The position numbers and the translations under genes are program-made. A DNA stretch of 64,000 bases from NCBI RefSeq assembly GCF_010093815.1, contig NW_022985556.1:1161183-1225182 (forward strand), written 5' to 3'. Below the pieces are notes generated by a model. That model searched no databases, was not told the origin of the DNA, and worked only from the letters and a program-made list of their open reading frames with translations. This DNA is from Pseudovirgaria hyperparasitica. Taxonomy: Eukaryota; Ascomycota; Dothideomycetes; Acrospermales; Acrospermaceae. Shown here piece after piece: positions 47,446 through 59,837 of the stretch (position 1 is the stretch's first letter; each line of letters starts with the position of its first letter).

Positions 47446-50400
47446 ATGAACGGCTTAGGCAACCTCGTCCTCAATTTCAATCCGACCACGAACGGGTCCC
47501 CGCAGAACCAACAGAACATCGACAGGTCGATACCGCAGGATCTTGATCCTGTCTTAGAGGCACTAGAAGTCATATACAACGCGAAAGTCCCGAACTCCAC
47601 GCGCCACGCAGCCACAGAATATCTCGAGAGAGCGAAGCGGCATCCTGATGCCCCATACACAGGCTTCACACTTGCGTTGAATAAGACACAAGCTCCAGCG
47701 TTACGCTACTATGGACTTTCTATGCTAGAGCACGCAATCAAATTCACATGGGAAGATTTTGAACAAGAGCAGGCACTACTCATCAGACAATATGTGATTC
47801 GGCTCGCACAACAGATTGGGCCCGACGATCCAGTATACCTACGCAACAAAGTTGGTCAACTGTGGACAGATATCGCCAAGCGTGCCTGGGGAGCAGAATG
47901 GTTAGACATGGATGCTATGTTACTCGAGCTATGGGGAGCTTCTTTGGCGCACCAAGCTATAGTACTCTACGTACTTGAAACATTGTCAGAAGAAGTGTTC
48001 AACAAAGAAGACCCAATCGCGGGATTACGTGGAAATGAGCTTGGTCGCGCATGCGTTGAAATATTCACACCGGCTACTGTTCTGCATGAGCAGCTCCCGA
48101 ATCGCGATACTTCAGAAACGATAAGAGCTGGGGACGAAGGTTGGGTAGCTCGTCTATGTGGTCTACTGGACCAATGTCTTGCAAACGACTTCAGACAAGA
48201 TGAGCGAGTTCTGAGTTGTGCTGTCAAAACCCTCAATGTGCTCAGGGCTGCTATGCCTTGGATAATACCAAAAGCGATCTCATACACCAACACCGTAGAC
48301 TACATCTGCAAGGCGCTCGATGCGTCCAGTGAGACGGCTCAGGCTCCGTGTGGGGAAAGTGTATCCTTATCAAAGGTAAACACCTAACATTCGAGCCTCA
48401 TCAGGATTGCTGATATTGGAATAGGCTGCGATTGAAGCCTTGTTTGCAATATACAACCGACCTCATCTACAGGATGCTTCTGACTTCACAGATATCGTCG
48501 GTCCCATGTTTTCCCATGAGCGTGGATTGCTCCTGCACAAAGCTTACGAAGCTACCAAGCCGCATATGGATCCAAATGATATTGACGAAGCCCGGTACCT
48601 GACTTGTAAAAAACTTTCTGAGGTATGCATCTCAGTACCCACACAATCAGATGTATTCCTTCATAAGCTAATTATCAACAGCTAGTGGCTCTTCTTGGAA
48701 ATTTTGTGGAGCAGAAAACCCGCCTAATACCTGCAACACATGATCTTGCTTTACTTTTTTCTCTTTTCTACCAGCTGCTTATTCATTCGAGCTTGGTCGT
48801 TTCGATACCAATTCTTCATAGTTTCACCAAGCTGCTAAGATCCCCATCCGTACGAGAGTGGGAGTTCGTCGCAAGGATGATTCCTGACCTGCTTAATTTG
48901 TGTACCTCTCGTTTGATACGTTACGAGAACCTACCAGACGAGTGCGAGGACGCAACTACTCTTTTCCTGAACGACGATATAGACACGAAGCCTGAAAAGC
49001 ATGCCTTTCTTGGTAATTACCGGCGTTATTGTGTGGACATCATCGAAACCATCGTACGTAACTCTCCAGGTGAGGCAATGTCGCACCTACTGGATGCGGG
49101 AGAGAGTGTCTCAGCTCATCTTTATGACAACACCGGCCCATTCCAAGGTATGTCGATATACTCAGGTACTGTTGAGATCTGGATCTGATTGTGTGCAAGT
49201 TCAATCTTTTAGCAAAACGTCCCTGCCGTTTCTCCGATTCGATGCGCAAATTGTTGCCATTGATGCCGGACTGAAAGGTTATCTAAAGTGGCAATCTGGG
49301 TCTGCATTGACGCCAGAGCAGCATGTACGCCCCTCGTTTCTGTCGGTTTAGGGAGAAGCTACTTATTTTCTTAAGGAAACTCTTCGAAACGATTTGCAAG
49401 ATCGGTTCGAGACCTGGTGTATGAAGATGCTTAGTACAACGTTCGAGGTTTGTGTTCACATTCTTGTTAGGGTGATGAAACTAAATGTTTAGGATCCTGA
49501 AATTCTGCGAAAAGCTATCGGCCTCATGGTCACATTTTCGACTAAAGCTCTTACCACAAAACCAAATTTTGCACTGGGATTGTTAAAATACATTCTAGAT
49601 GCTCCAAAGCAGGAGGACTCGGCATTCCCGCAATATAACGAGTCAGTGAAGGATCTTGAGCGAAGCAGTAGTATGGATGCACAAAGGCTTGCAGCTATCT
49701 TTCCTAATGACTTCATGGTAAGCCACAATTTTCATACACATCGTCAGATCACTAAGCATTGGCATATAGAATGCATACGAACAGATAGATCAGAAGCTCA
49801 ACGAGCTGTCCGCAAAAAGTACTACGGACGAGCGTCAAAAGAATGGCTACGCGGCGTTGCGTTTCATAATCATGTGAGTATACTGCTTATCCCCATTAGC
49901 AAGCCTGACGCATCCAGCCATCGCACCACGGTCCTAGACCGGAATACTATGCAAATAGAACTGCAGAAGATGCTTCAACCACTCAAGGATACTTGGCAAA
50001 ATCCTCATTTTACCGAATCATTGTCGACGTTCGAGTCGTTTTGCGAACTGGTTGGCTTTGGCCACCTCGGCGACTTCCTGGCTACGAAGAAGTTCCATAT
50101 CGTACAAGACTGGACAGCACAATTATTGGACGACGAAGGTATGCAGATGCAAGCGGCCATCCTCGATCGTTCGCAAAAGCTGCCTTTTCGGATCACTCGG
50201 ACACTTCTCGGAGCCTCAACAGATAGATTGCAGGAAGAGGAAGCTGCATACGAGATCGCGAGAGAGCTCTGGGCTGACGCTATGCCAGCGATTCTCCCAA
50301 ATCTTTTACAGCTAATCACTCATGCACAAGGGTTCAACAATATGGAAAACTGGGCAAGTCTACCACAAGAACTACAAGCTGTGATCAGGCGTGTCCTGAC

Positions 50401-51529
50401 CGATCGCTTCTGGCAAGCTGGTATATCGACCGAAAGCAGGGATGACTTCTTCGCTCGCGTCAGTGGATCAAAAACCACGTATGAAGGATTTGCATCTACG
50501 GTACGAGGTACTGTTCGACAGATTCGGGAGACGTGCTACTATATTATCTACGCTCTGAGTCGATTTGGAGATACTTTCTATGGTATCTCTGACCTATCAC
50601 GTCCGTTGAGCCAGGCTCTCTTCGTCAATGCGAACACGCTTTCTGCTCATCACCTCTCAGTCCTCCTCAGTGCAGCCACACATATCATCGAGGGTTGTCC
50701 AGTCCGCCTTCGTGCCCAATTTCTTCCTGAAGTGGTGTCTGGGCTATTTAGAGAGCTGAACATGAAGGTCGAATCAGAATGGGCGCTTGTGACCGCGCAG
50801 GCGACGGGAGAAATTGAGCAAGACAATCTCGGAGACGAAATGAAGACGGAAAGCATACTGCGCCAGCTTACGCACTCCTCAGTGACGTTGGTCTCTGTTC
50901 TCCTAGACACGCAACGTATCGATGCGCCAAAACGTGACTCCCAGGGCACTAAAGAGCAGGCCATGTGGGAGTTTATACTTTCGGAAAATAGTTGCTTGGA
51001 GCCCATACTCATATTCGCTAAGACTGCGATACGAGTACGCGATTCGCGTTCTTGTGCCCTTATGCTTCGTATAATCCGCTATGTACTCCCACATTTCAAG
51101 GACAAGTCGGCGGTGAGGGTCTACATATGTACGGAAGTTCTACAGGCTGCCATCAACTCACTTCACGAGCCGTACTTCGTCGACGTCCAGAAAGACCTCG
51201 CGAGTGTCATTGCCCACATTATCCTCTTGGACATCGAAACTACACGCCAGATTCTCCTTCAGCTTCCTGGTATGCAAGCTCGTGCAGACAAAGTAGATCG
51301 CAAAATTGAAGCACTGCAAAACATCGCAAGTGAGCGTGGTCAGCGCAGCGTTGTTTTAGATCTTCTGGCTAGTGTCCGAGGTGTCAGCATCCATGAAGCT
51401 GGCAAAATGGAGCGCGCGAAGAGAAAAGATCGGGTAAATGAGCAATATACCATGGTGGAAACACAGCAGACGGGAATTATCAGGGGCAATAGTCCAATAG
51501 GAGGTATCTCGGAAATGTTTGGGACTTGA
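47446..51529 (+). CDS. msn5: Exportin-5 / Msn5-like karyopherin
   Basis: Importin-beta family carrier that exports phosphorylated proteins and tRNA or small RNA from the nucleus with Ran-GTP. Eight exons: 47446-48375, 48425-48622, 48682-49147, 49200-49324, 49376-49447, 49493-49717, 49770-49873 and 49918-51529. Introns are 44-59 nt; the total is 3,732 nt (1,243 aa), the expected size. The N-terminus shows the importin-beta-like start (LDPVLEALEVIYN, TEYLERAK, ALRYYGLSMLEHAIKF) and exportin-5 marks (VGQLWTDIAKRAWGAEW, PFLRFDAQIVAIDAGLKGYLKW). The remainder is all-helical HEAT repeats. Acceptors at the short exons were chosen by phase and motif. Exon 4 begins after gtgcaag; the alternative tttag would break frame. 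Confidence 0.88.
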
Positions 51530-52089
51530 CGAAGTGAATCCTGACGAACGGCATCCAAGGGAAGACATGTGGGATTAGCGAAGGTGTATAAGACACAATT
51601 TCGGTTTCTTGGGCGACATCACATCATCAATTATACCAGACACACTGCGATGAGCAGATGCGCGTATATCTAGTATCTACTTAGGTCTATTACAACAGTA
51701 TAATAGATTACTTGATCTCGCATGTCTGTGTCCCGGTCACGGTCAAGCAGGGACCAATACTGTGACGCTATAATCTGCCGCACTCTTGCTGTGGTTTAAG
51801 GTATGACGTCTGAGGTAAATTTAGAGTTTAGCGCGATCTAGAATATACGATTACGTAGTTTCGTTGTATACTATATTAGTGCCGGTTGGGTGGGAGCTTG
51901 GCTACTTACTTGTCGTACGTCGTTCGGACTCAGACCGCCCGAACTTCCGGCCGGCCGCAAATTACGGGTCCCGAAGTCGGATAATATAAGGTGCCAATTA
52001 TTTCCGCCATCATGTTCTGCATTGCACGCTAGTACGCTATACTCATTACAATCGCATATACCCTTGGTTCACTCCTTAGACCTTAAAAG
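51530..52089. other. Spacer exportin to P450
   Basis: 560 nt in tandem orientation, moderately AT-rich, including a CTATATTAG stretch near 51,872. The pyrimidine-rich P450 leader ends at 52,089. No gene recognised. Confidence 0.5.
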
Positions 52090-53941
52090 ATGACTTATTC
52101 TCTGCCCCGTGTCACCCTTTACTTGTCCCTCGCCGCTCTCATCTACACCCTTACACGTACCCTCCTTACTACAATCTACCACCGCCGACGCGCCCGTGCT
52201 CTGGGCTGCCTACCCGCGTATCAATTCTACGAAAATGGGATTTTCGGCATCAACAATTTCTTGCTTCCGGTCAAAGCCGACCGAGAAATGCGGCTCCCGG
52301 ATTTCATTTCTGAGTCTTTTCACGAGGCGAGTAAGAGGGCGGGGAGGTGGGTAGGACTTTGGGAATTCAATATCCTAGGCCAAAAGGGCTTTCATACGAT
52401 TGAGCCAGCAGTGGTCAAGGCAGTGTTGGGGACGCAATTCGAAGATTTTGGGCTGGGAAGTGCGAGGTGTGGGAGCTTTAAGGGGCTGTTGGGCGATGGA
52501 ATCGTAAGTGTCTCTTTCTGCTAAGTCAACCGTACATCACTGTTGCATGGCAGCTCGTTTTCCCTCGTGAGTCAGTGAAGAAGAGTAACCCGATTTAGAG
52601 CTTGCGATGTTAGGCTTAAATTTTTGTCTACCTTCTACAGCATCCGGACGGCATACCTTGTTCCTTTTTGTACACTCGCGTTCCGATTCTTCTGTCACAT
52701 GGTCGTCACCATTATCTGAATCTAACAAGCACTAGTTCTCCTCCGACGGCAAACAATGGCAACATTCCCGTGCCCTCCTCCGCCCTCAATTCGCCCGTGC
52801 TCAAGTCGCCGACCTCGATCTTGAGGAGAAACACTTGCAACATCTCCTCCGTGCCATCCCGATAGAGTCCACAGGATGGACCAACGCAATTGACATCGCT
52901 CCGCTCTTCTTCCGCCTCACCCTAGACTCCGCAAGCGAATTTCTCTTTGGCGAATCCACAGACTCGCAACTCGCCGCCCTACCCTCCTACCCACGGCCCA
53001 AAACTGCCGCCCTCGCCGAGTCCGACTTCGCTTCCGCCTTTGACGAGGCCCAGCGCCTCCTCACCCTCAGCTCCTACGCCGGTGACCTATACTGGCTCCT
53101 CCAAGGCCCCGCATTCCGCAAGGCATGTGCGCAATGCCACACCTTCATCGACCACTACGTGCACAAAGCACTCACCGAAACACCTCCCGATGCCCCAGAA
53201 CAGCAGCGTCCAGACGAGCGTTACATTTTCCTCCGCGCACTCGTACGCGATACGCGCGACCCGCTCGAGCTACGGCACCAGCTGCTCTCCATCCTACTCG
53301 CCGGCCGCGACACCACGGGTGGGCTGCTATCATGGGTCTTCTACCTGCTAGTGCAGCACCCGGATGTGTTCCAGAAGCTGCGCGCAGAGGTCCTTGCACA
53401 CTTCGGCACGTACGCCGCGCCGCGCAATATCACGTTCGCCGGCTTGAAGGGGTGCGGGTATCTGCAACATGTGCTAGCTGAGACGCTCCGTCTGCACCCC
53501 TCAGTGCCGATGAATGGGCGTCGCTGTCTGCGCAGCACTACGATCCCGACGGGTGGGGGCCCGGATGGGAATGCGCCAGTGTATGTGCGTGAGGGTCAGG
53601 AGATTATTTATACGGTGTATGCGATGCATCGGCGAGTGGATCTGTGGGGTGCTGATGCGAATGAGTTCAGACCAGAACGCTGGGAGGGTCGGAAGAGTGG
53701 GTGGGAATACTTGCCGTTTAACGGTGGGCCGCGGATCTGTCTCGGTCAGCAGTTTGCACTGACGGAGGCAGGGTTTGTGGTTGTGAGGCTGCTACAGAGG
53801 TTCGAAGGATTGGAAGGTGTGGGTGTGCCGAAGGCCGGAGAGAGAGTGAAGCATGCGGTTACCTTGACGAGTAGGCCAGGCGAGGATGTGACAGTACGAT
53901 TTAAGGTCTCCAGTGAAAAGGAACGGGACCATGATGAATGA
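52090..53941 (+). CDS. Cytochrome P450, CYP52-like
   Basis: Membrane-anchored class II monooxygenase resembling the CYP52 group that hydroxylates alkanes and fatty acids. Exons are 52090-52503 and 52736-53941, giving 539 aa. The N-terminus has a membrane anchor (LYLSLAALIYTLTRTLLTTIY) followed by basic residues. The I-helix motif is AGRDTT (about residue 326), the ExxR motif is ETLRLHP, and the heme loop is FNGGPRICLG with ligand Cys473. The join GDGI|FSSDGKQWQHSR matches the family C-helix region. The single intron (232 nt) is far longer than others here; it ends with a normal branch site (TCTAACA) and contains a shorter intron-like segment at its 5' end. It converges on EXO1. Confidence 0.92.
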
Positions 53942-54245
53942 GTCCACAATATGAAGGATTTAGCATCATGATAAGAGAGCAATGTGATCTTGAGATATCA
54001 CCTAGCAATTGGATATAAGATTCCAGGCTATAATATGGACGTAACGCCCCGTGTATCCGTACTGTCATGTGCATGAACTTAAACAAAACCAGCGCTAACA
54101 TGGCCCAACTCCAACAGTTTATGAATATGAACCACGAGACTCCTCTGAACCAATGCCAACAAGGACTGTATCACAAAAGTGCATTTGATACCGGACACAA
54201 AAACGCCTCCGCCATGCTGGGTATATTCGACAGGGCCGATGCCGC
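53942..54245. other. Convergent spacer P450 / EXO1
   Basis: 304 nt between convergent stop codons; no feature seen. Confidence 0.6.
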
Positions 54246-56694
54246 CTATTTTCCTGCGTGAAAAGCAAACTTTGAGAGATCGAACGAGACTCCGGTAGAC
54301 TTGCCGGTCAAATCTTCGTCTGGCTCAGACTCGCCGCCACTGTCAGGCACAAGCATGTCCTCGCTCCCCTTGAGGTTTTGTTTGCGGCCCACAGAGGTTG
54401 ATACTTCGATGGACACAGGAGGAGATGGTGAGCGTAAACCATCACTTCCTGGGACAACAATGGTGTTCCCAGTCTCTTTCCATTCGGCATCGGAGATATC
54501 TGGATAGTCATCAATAGTTTCGGATGTAGCGCCCGGTAGTGTGTCAGATACAGAGGCTACATCTCCAGTCTTTAACGATGGCTCAGGCTGGCTCGAAAAG
54601 ATCGGGGGTAAGGGTATCGGACGAGATGTGGAACGTTTGGATTTAACAGGGGCTGAATATGTTCGAGCAAATCTCCTCTCGGTCGCGTTCTTTACCATTT
54701 TCCTACTCAAAGTGGGCGAGTCAATGTCCCTTGCTGACTGAAGCGCAAACCTTGAGTGAAGATCTCCGAGGTTTTTGCGTATGGAGTCGTCGAACACTGA
54801 GGGTTCATACAGGTCGTCGGTCGGTGAACTTCCAACAGATGTAGCAGGTGTCAGACAGCCTGTACTAATCTGCGACTCGACGGTCATATTTGTCATTGCA
54901 GTCATCTGAGATGTATCGCCGTCGAGACTGTCTCTTTGCGACAGCGCAGGAGTGGTAGGAACATCCGCTAGTACAGACATCTTCTTTCTAGGCTTCACAA
55001 AGTCATGTTCAAGGTCGGGAAGCTCAGCCATGGCATCTTCAACCGAGTCATCAGAGAACAGATTGAAGTCGAAGGATTTATTTTTCCCCTCACCGCTCAC
55101 TGCACGCGTTGGCTTGCGTGTAGCAGTAAGGGTGGGTCCAAAGAAGTGGCTTTTTTCATCAGCGTCTTCAAGTGTGGGTTGCTCATTGGCTCTGCTGACA
55201 ACAGGTCCGACACATAATCTTGGCCTTTTGGGTGCGTGGCGCCCTGCATTCATTGTGGTATCGGATGCTGACCTACGCGGGGCTGATGCGTTGCGAAGAG
55301 CAGGTCGGCGTGGCTGCATGGCCTGGGCAAGGCTCATCTGCGACGCAGCGTTAGCTGTGAAAGGTCCTGGGTTGTCTTCGAGCAGCCGCTGTTGACTAGG
55401 GTTTGGTCGGAAGACATTTGGATCCAGTTCAGCCAAGGGGACCCGCTTCTTGAAGAACTGATCGATAGGCTTCCCTTTCTTTGGATCATCATTCTCGGAT
55501 GAATTCTCGCTGCCAGTCGTTGAGTTGAGTCTCTTCTTGATAGAGGCGACAAGACGTTCACCGGATTGCGAAGCTTTGGTCTTCTCCGGAACTATCATTG
55601 TCAGCTTGGTGTGGGGATTCAGTCTGCCCTGGGCGATCCCTCGTGCTGTCTTTGGTTCCAAGGAGGCCCCTATGTAGGGCATATCGCCAGCTTGTAGATT
55701 GTCCGGCAGCGGCGTCAAATGTACGAGTTCTTGAGCATCTGGGCAGTACACCCACTGGTACAAGAAAGTTCTCTCAGCTTGTTCGAATGAAGTCTCGTAT
55801 CCGGCCGGAAACTTGATCTTACCATCGAACCTGGCGGCGGAAACTAGACGCTCAATCGTTTTATACTTCCGCACATGCCTGTATGCCGTCTTAAGGCCCA
55901 TGCTGGCAGGGTTTTTCAGGTAATCACAGCCACTCAGAATAGCCATACGTCTGAACTCTGCATCAGACCATCCAACAAGACTGACTTCTCGACAGGCGGT
56001 GAAGTCTTGTCTCCTGACCATGATACATTCTCCGTAAGCGTCCAGCTTGGTGAGAAGTGTCTTGGCACCAAAAACTAGGAGATCGGAATCCTCAGAAAGA
56101 ATTGCCTGGATAATACCCTTCTGCTCGAGGTATACCATCTGAGCGTCGGCCTCGTATGGAGCAACAACATATTGCACATTTGCACGCTTCAATTCCTCGA
56201 TAAAACAAAGTGCCACCTCGGGAGTAATATCGACAGCTTTCGCAAGCTCCTGGTGAGCTAATGATGATTTACCCGCTTTGAGAAGATCTGTACCGATTCT
56301 TCTAGCTTCTGCCCTTGCGCTTGCTCGATCTTTCTCGGTCTCCGCTTTGCTCGGTAAATAGTCGCCGTCGAACACTAGATAGGGCGTAATGCCAAAGTGT
56401 ATGAGCATGTGTACCCTCTTCATACAGAACTCGATGTGCCTAGTGCACGTTAGCGCACACTCAGTAGCAGATACAGATCTTGCGTACTGCATAGTGAATT
56501 GGCCGAGAGCAAGCTTGACGCCGCAGGTATGAGCCCCACGATGAAGCCATCCGTACGCGTCAATGCCAACAACATGGCCAGCAAACTTCCTTATGTGGCA
56601 TGGTTTCTGGATTGACTTGAGCAGAGGGAGCAAGCCTGCCAGTTCTTAGCTGAAATCTAGACATGCAAATCCTACACGAACCGGTAATCCCCAT
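54246..56694 (-). CDS. exo1: Exonuclease 1 (XPG/FEN1 family)
   Basis: 5'-3' exonuclease and flap nuclease for mismatch repair, end resection and meiotic recombination. Exons are 56682-56694 (only 13 nt), 56488-56635 and 54246-56439, with introns of 46 and 48 nt, giving 784 aa. The tiny first exon supplies MGIT and is needed for the invariant start MGITGLLPLLKS. The metal ligands fall at the expected numbers: Asp30 (GIDAYGWLHRG) and Asp78 (LVFDGDYLP), followed by the I-domain acids in APYEADAQM and LSEDSDLL, and GCDYL. The helix-hairpin-helix region follows. The C-terminal 400 residues are Ser/Pro-rich and disordered, with a possible PCNA-like QxxΦxxFF motif (IDQFFKK). It is divergent from TMA16. 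Confidence 0.96.
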
Positions 56695-57266
56695 GTTTAT
56701 GCCTCGCGGAAGCCTCGAATGTGATGACGGGAGGGGCCGCAATTCAAGACGACATGGCGAAAAGGAACCAACAAATTCGAATAAAGTATCGAGCAGAAAA
56801 ACAAGTCGTTAGTCCCGTAAACTCGCGTACGAGCGTGCAGTTGCGTATCGAGAGAACTCGAGCTCCGTCGGGGCAGTTGGATGCGGTGAGGCGAACGCGC
56901 CGGGATGGGAAGAACACCCAAAGGACGCGACGTGCTACGCCGTAAAAGGTATGTCGCGTGTATAAGGAGCAGCTGAGCAACCTACAAAACTATCTCCTCG
57001 ATACTCTATAAGAAAATGTAGCAGCAGGTCTGACTAACAACCTAATTTGCTGAGAATTAGATATCTTAGCACAACCGAAGACTTCAAGTACATCCGATAG
57101 ATCAACCCTGAGTAGACTGCGCACTGCTTGAACCGCGATGTCTCAGGTGGCTGTTCCTTAAGCGGGAGACCGGCGCTAACGGCGTGTTATCGATAAGCAT
57201 TTTGTGTAGGTCTTGCCCAACTCCATCTGATTTTATTTTGACGTAGAACTACGACAGCAGAATACG
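56695..57266. promoter_or_regulatory. Divergent promoter region EXO1 / TMA16
   Basis: 572-nt spacer between opposed start codons. No clear element was recognised. Frames that cover it on both strands are short and without domains. Confidence 0.45.
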
Positions 57267-57853
57267 ATGCCGACCAAAACCTTCACCAAAGTGCAAAAGC
57301 ACATTGCCAAGAAGAAGGGGAAGAACGCAGCTCTCCATGAGCATAGCCGGGACTCGCACAGACTGCAAAGAGCGGCGATGCGGGATGACAAAGTTCAGAG
57401 AATCACGTCTGCGAGAGCGAAGCAGAATCAGCCTTTATGTGAGCAAGGACAGCCTGAATTCTTAACACTAAGCTGATGATGTCCCAAGTGCAGAGAATCG
57501 CCTGGTTTCATGGCATCGCGACCGAACGTGATCCACCATTGGACATATCCACAATCCAAGGCCTAATACGAGAATGCATACATCGCGACGACGAGGAGCT
57601 AGGAAAGTTGAAGTCTGAACGTAGAGCAGGACGTCCACCAAGTACGCGTGAGGTTATGCTAAAGCAGAGGGTGGACGAAGAGACGAAAGAGCATAAGTCA
57701 GGTTTCTATCTGCCAGATCTAGAGGACGAGAAGAACATCGATGCGCTCAAGGAGTGGAATGGCGACTATGTGGCATTGAATACCGTAAATTTCGTGAGGA
57801 TTTCTGATGATGGAACGAAACACCAATCGAAGTTTCCCCCGAGGCAGAAATAG
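57267..57853 (+). CDS. tma16: Ribosome biogenesis protein TMA16
   Basis: Small basic protein associated with pre-60S particles. Exons are 57267-57438 and 57489-57853 (50-nt intron), giving 178 aa, matching the family. The N-terminus MPTKTFTKVQKHIAKKKGK is followed by LHEHSRDSHRLQRA and the join RAKQNQPLLQRIAWF; the C-terminal half has ECIHRDDEELGKLKSERR, GRPPSTRE and FYLPDLEDEKN. The family pattern (Lys-rich start, SRD-LxRA block, RxGRPPS) is clear. It converges on vps71 with 1.2 kb between. Confidence 0.92.
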
Positions 57854-59037
57854 CCAATGAAGCACATGAAAAAATAGAAAGTTGTGGTGTGTATGTGGAT
57901 TGTGATACCCCAGGCAGCGAGATGCAGTTACGTGTGGGTCAGATATTCACATGGGCGGAGATGATGTAGATGCAGACCTTTGCCGTACACTGCATCGCCA
58001 AGAAGCTCTATAGCTGCACCAGGCCACTGGCTTGCCAAGGTCGACGGGAACCCGGCAGAAGTGGTGATAAAGAAGTAGAAGGGGGATACCTTTGATACGC
58101 ACATACTGGTATTTATGTCATTCTGCTGTGGCTTCTGCTCCCAAATTTGAATATCCTGCAAGTTCCCGCGCCCGGCAAGTCGTCAAATCGAACATGCGCT
58201 GAAACTTCGCTTCATTGAAGCTGAGCCTCAATCCAATGACTCTATTGGCTCAAGCGGATTTTACCAGCTTGACCGAGCATCGCACTCCGTCTCTCTTGAC
58301 CTAGTCGAAGTTGACAATTTGATGCGCCTCGTAAACTTTGGTACACCATGACAAAGAGATGGTGCTGGGTGACTATCGACGGTCGGGCTTATGTTGCGAT
58401 TGGAGAAAGCATCAACTTGAACATCTGGCATTCACACTAGTATTAGCTTAGATGTCATCGAAGGGCCTTCCTTGTCCACATCTTACGCTGAATGTACCAG
58501 GCGTAAATAAGCTTTTGATGTAAACAATGCCCCCGAGATGTTACTATGTAACAAGGGGTTTCCCTCGATGCCGAACTCGATATGATGTAATGGATTCACA
58601 TCAGGCTATGGCTTATCAAAGATCGATGAGCCAGATTGTAGGATAGCTTGAGCTAGCCACTTTGCGGTCTGCCCACATGATGCCGGCAGCATAGCAGGTT
58701 CAGACGTTGGCGACTTAGGGTCATTCGTTGTTGACAATTTTCATACCAGCAATTGCATGATGACTGTCTCTTAACGAGGATTTTTGGCGCCCGATAATTC
58801 GAGACAGTGCAGAAATGAGGACGTGTATACGGAATCCTGACGTTGTTGAGCTCGCCGGTAGCTTCCATCAGATGCGGAGATGCAGGGCGCAGTAGGCTTA
58901 TACGTTCCTAGGGCAGACATACCACTAAGCGATCAATGTGCGACGTAGATCAAATCATTACCGGCTTTAATGGATTTGTTCGCCAATACGGATGGATAGA
59001 GAGTAGGCGATAGACGTCATCTGTTTCACATCCTTAT
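57854..59037. other. Convergent spacer TMA16 / vps71
   Basis: 1.2 kb without a recognisable gene, RNA or repeat. The longest frame (58,653-58,868, minus) has no domain or signal. Confidence 0.55.
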
Positions 59038-59837
59038 TCAACCGAATTGTGAGCAAGCCGCGTCATGATGCCTCTTGCATTCTAACCTGCAAACTCTTTC
59101 CCCACATTTCAAACATCGTATACGGCCCCAGTAGCCACACATTACACAGAAACGTCTGATCGGTGGCCCATGTGCTGAAGGCGGCGCAACACGGGCTGCG
59201 TTATATGATAAAGGTGGTGCGGAGATTAGAGCCTCAAGCTCTTCGGGCGTGGGTGCAGGCGGTACGGTAGACTCGAGCAATGGATACTTTAGCAATGGAT
59301 CTGGTGACTCTTTTGATATGCCAGTCATTGGCGCGGGTGTTTGATTTTGGGAGGCAGTCGCTGGTGTACGTGGAGCTGTAGAGACGCGTCTAGAGCCGTC
59401 TAGAGCCCTTGCTACAGCCTTAGAAGGATTGCTGCGTATTTCAGCCTCTTCATCAGCGAGATAGTTGTCGAATCGTTTGCCAGATTGCAATATTCGGCGC
59501 ACGTTTGCAGTATTTCCGCCTTTGAATGCTATTTGGGGAATTAGTGAATGTGGCGCATACATCCCGTTGTCTCTGACATACCGCCCTCTTTCTTCTTAGA
59601 AGGTATGTTGACCTCTTTGGTGCTTGTATCGCTGTCCAGTAGGTTCAATCGCTTGGTCAGACGCATCTGCACTGCTGCTGCGGTGGCTTCACTGCTGTCC
59701 CGGCCAGCTGCGACTCGACGCCTCTTGCCGGCAGGATTAATGGCGACTTTGGACGGATCGAAGCCTGTATCTACGATATAGGCCCAGCCCGGACCAGGAG
59801 CTGAGCCAGTGTTCGGAAGCACTTCGATACGAGGCAT
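59038..59837 (-). CDS. vps71: Vps71/ZNHIT1-like HIT zinc-finger subunit of SWR1
   Basis: Predicted subunit of the SWR1 chromatin remodeller that deposits H2A.Z. Exons are 59582-59837 and 59038-59528 with a 53-nt intron, giving 248 aa. The N-terminus (MPRIEVLPN, KRRRVAAG) contains basic nuclear-type sequence. A conserved AFKGGNTANVRRIL block, which binds the remodeller in the family, follows the splice. The C-terminus is a HIT zinc finger beginning FCVMCGYWG, with CLKC, RVCRLEC and a His-rich closing segment. The low-complexity middle (Pro/Ala/Thr) is probably disordered. The combination of N-terminal motif and terminal HIT finger separates it from other ZNHIT proteins. Confidence 0.88.

Noticed and set aside
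49200-49212. Alternative exportin acceptor tttag just downstream of the chosen gtgcaag
   Set aside because: It would leave the reading frame out of phase with the conserved SLPFLRFDAQ segment.
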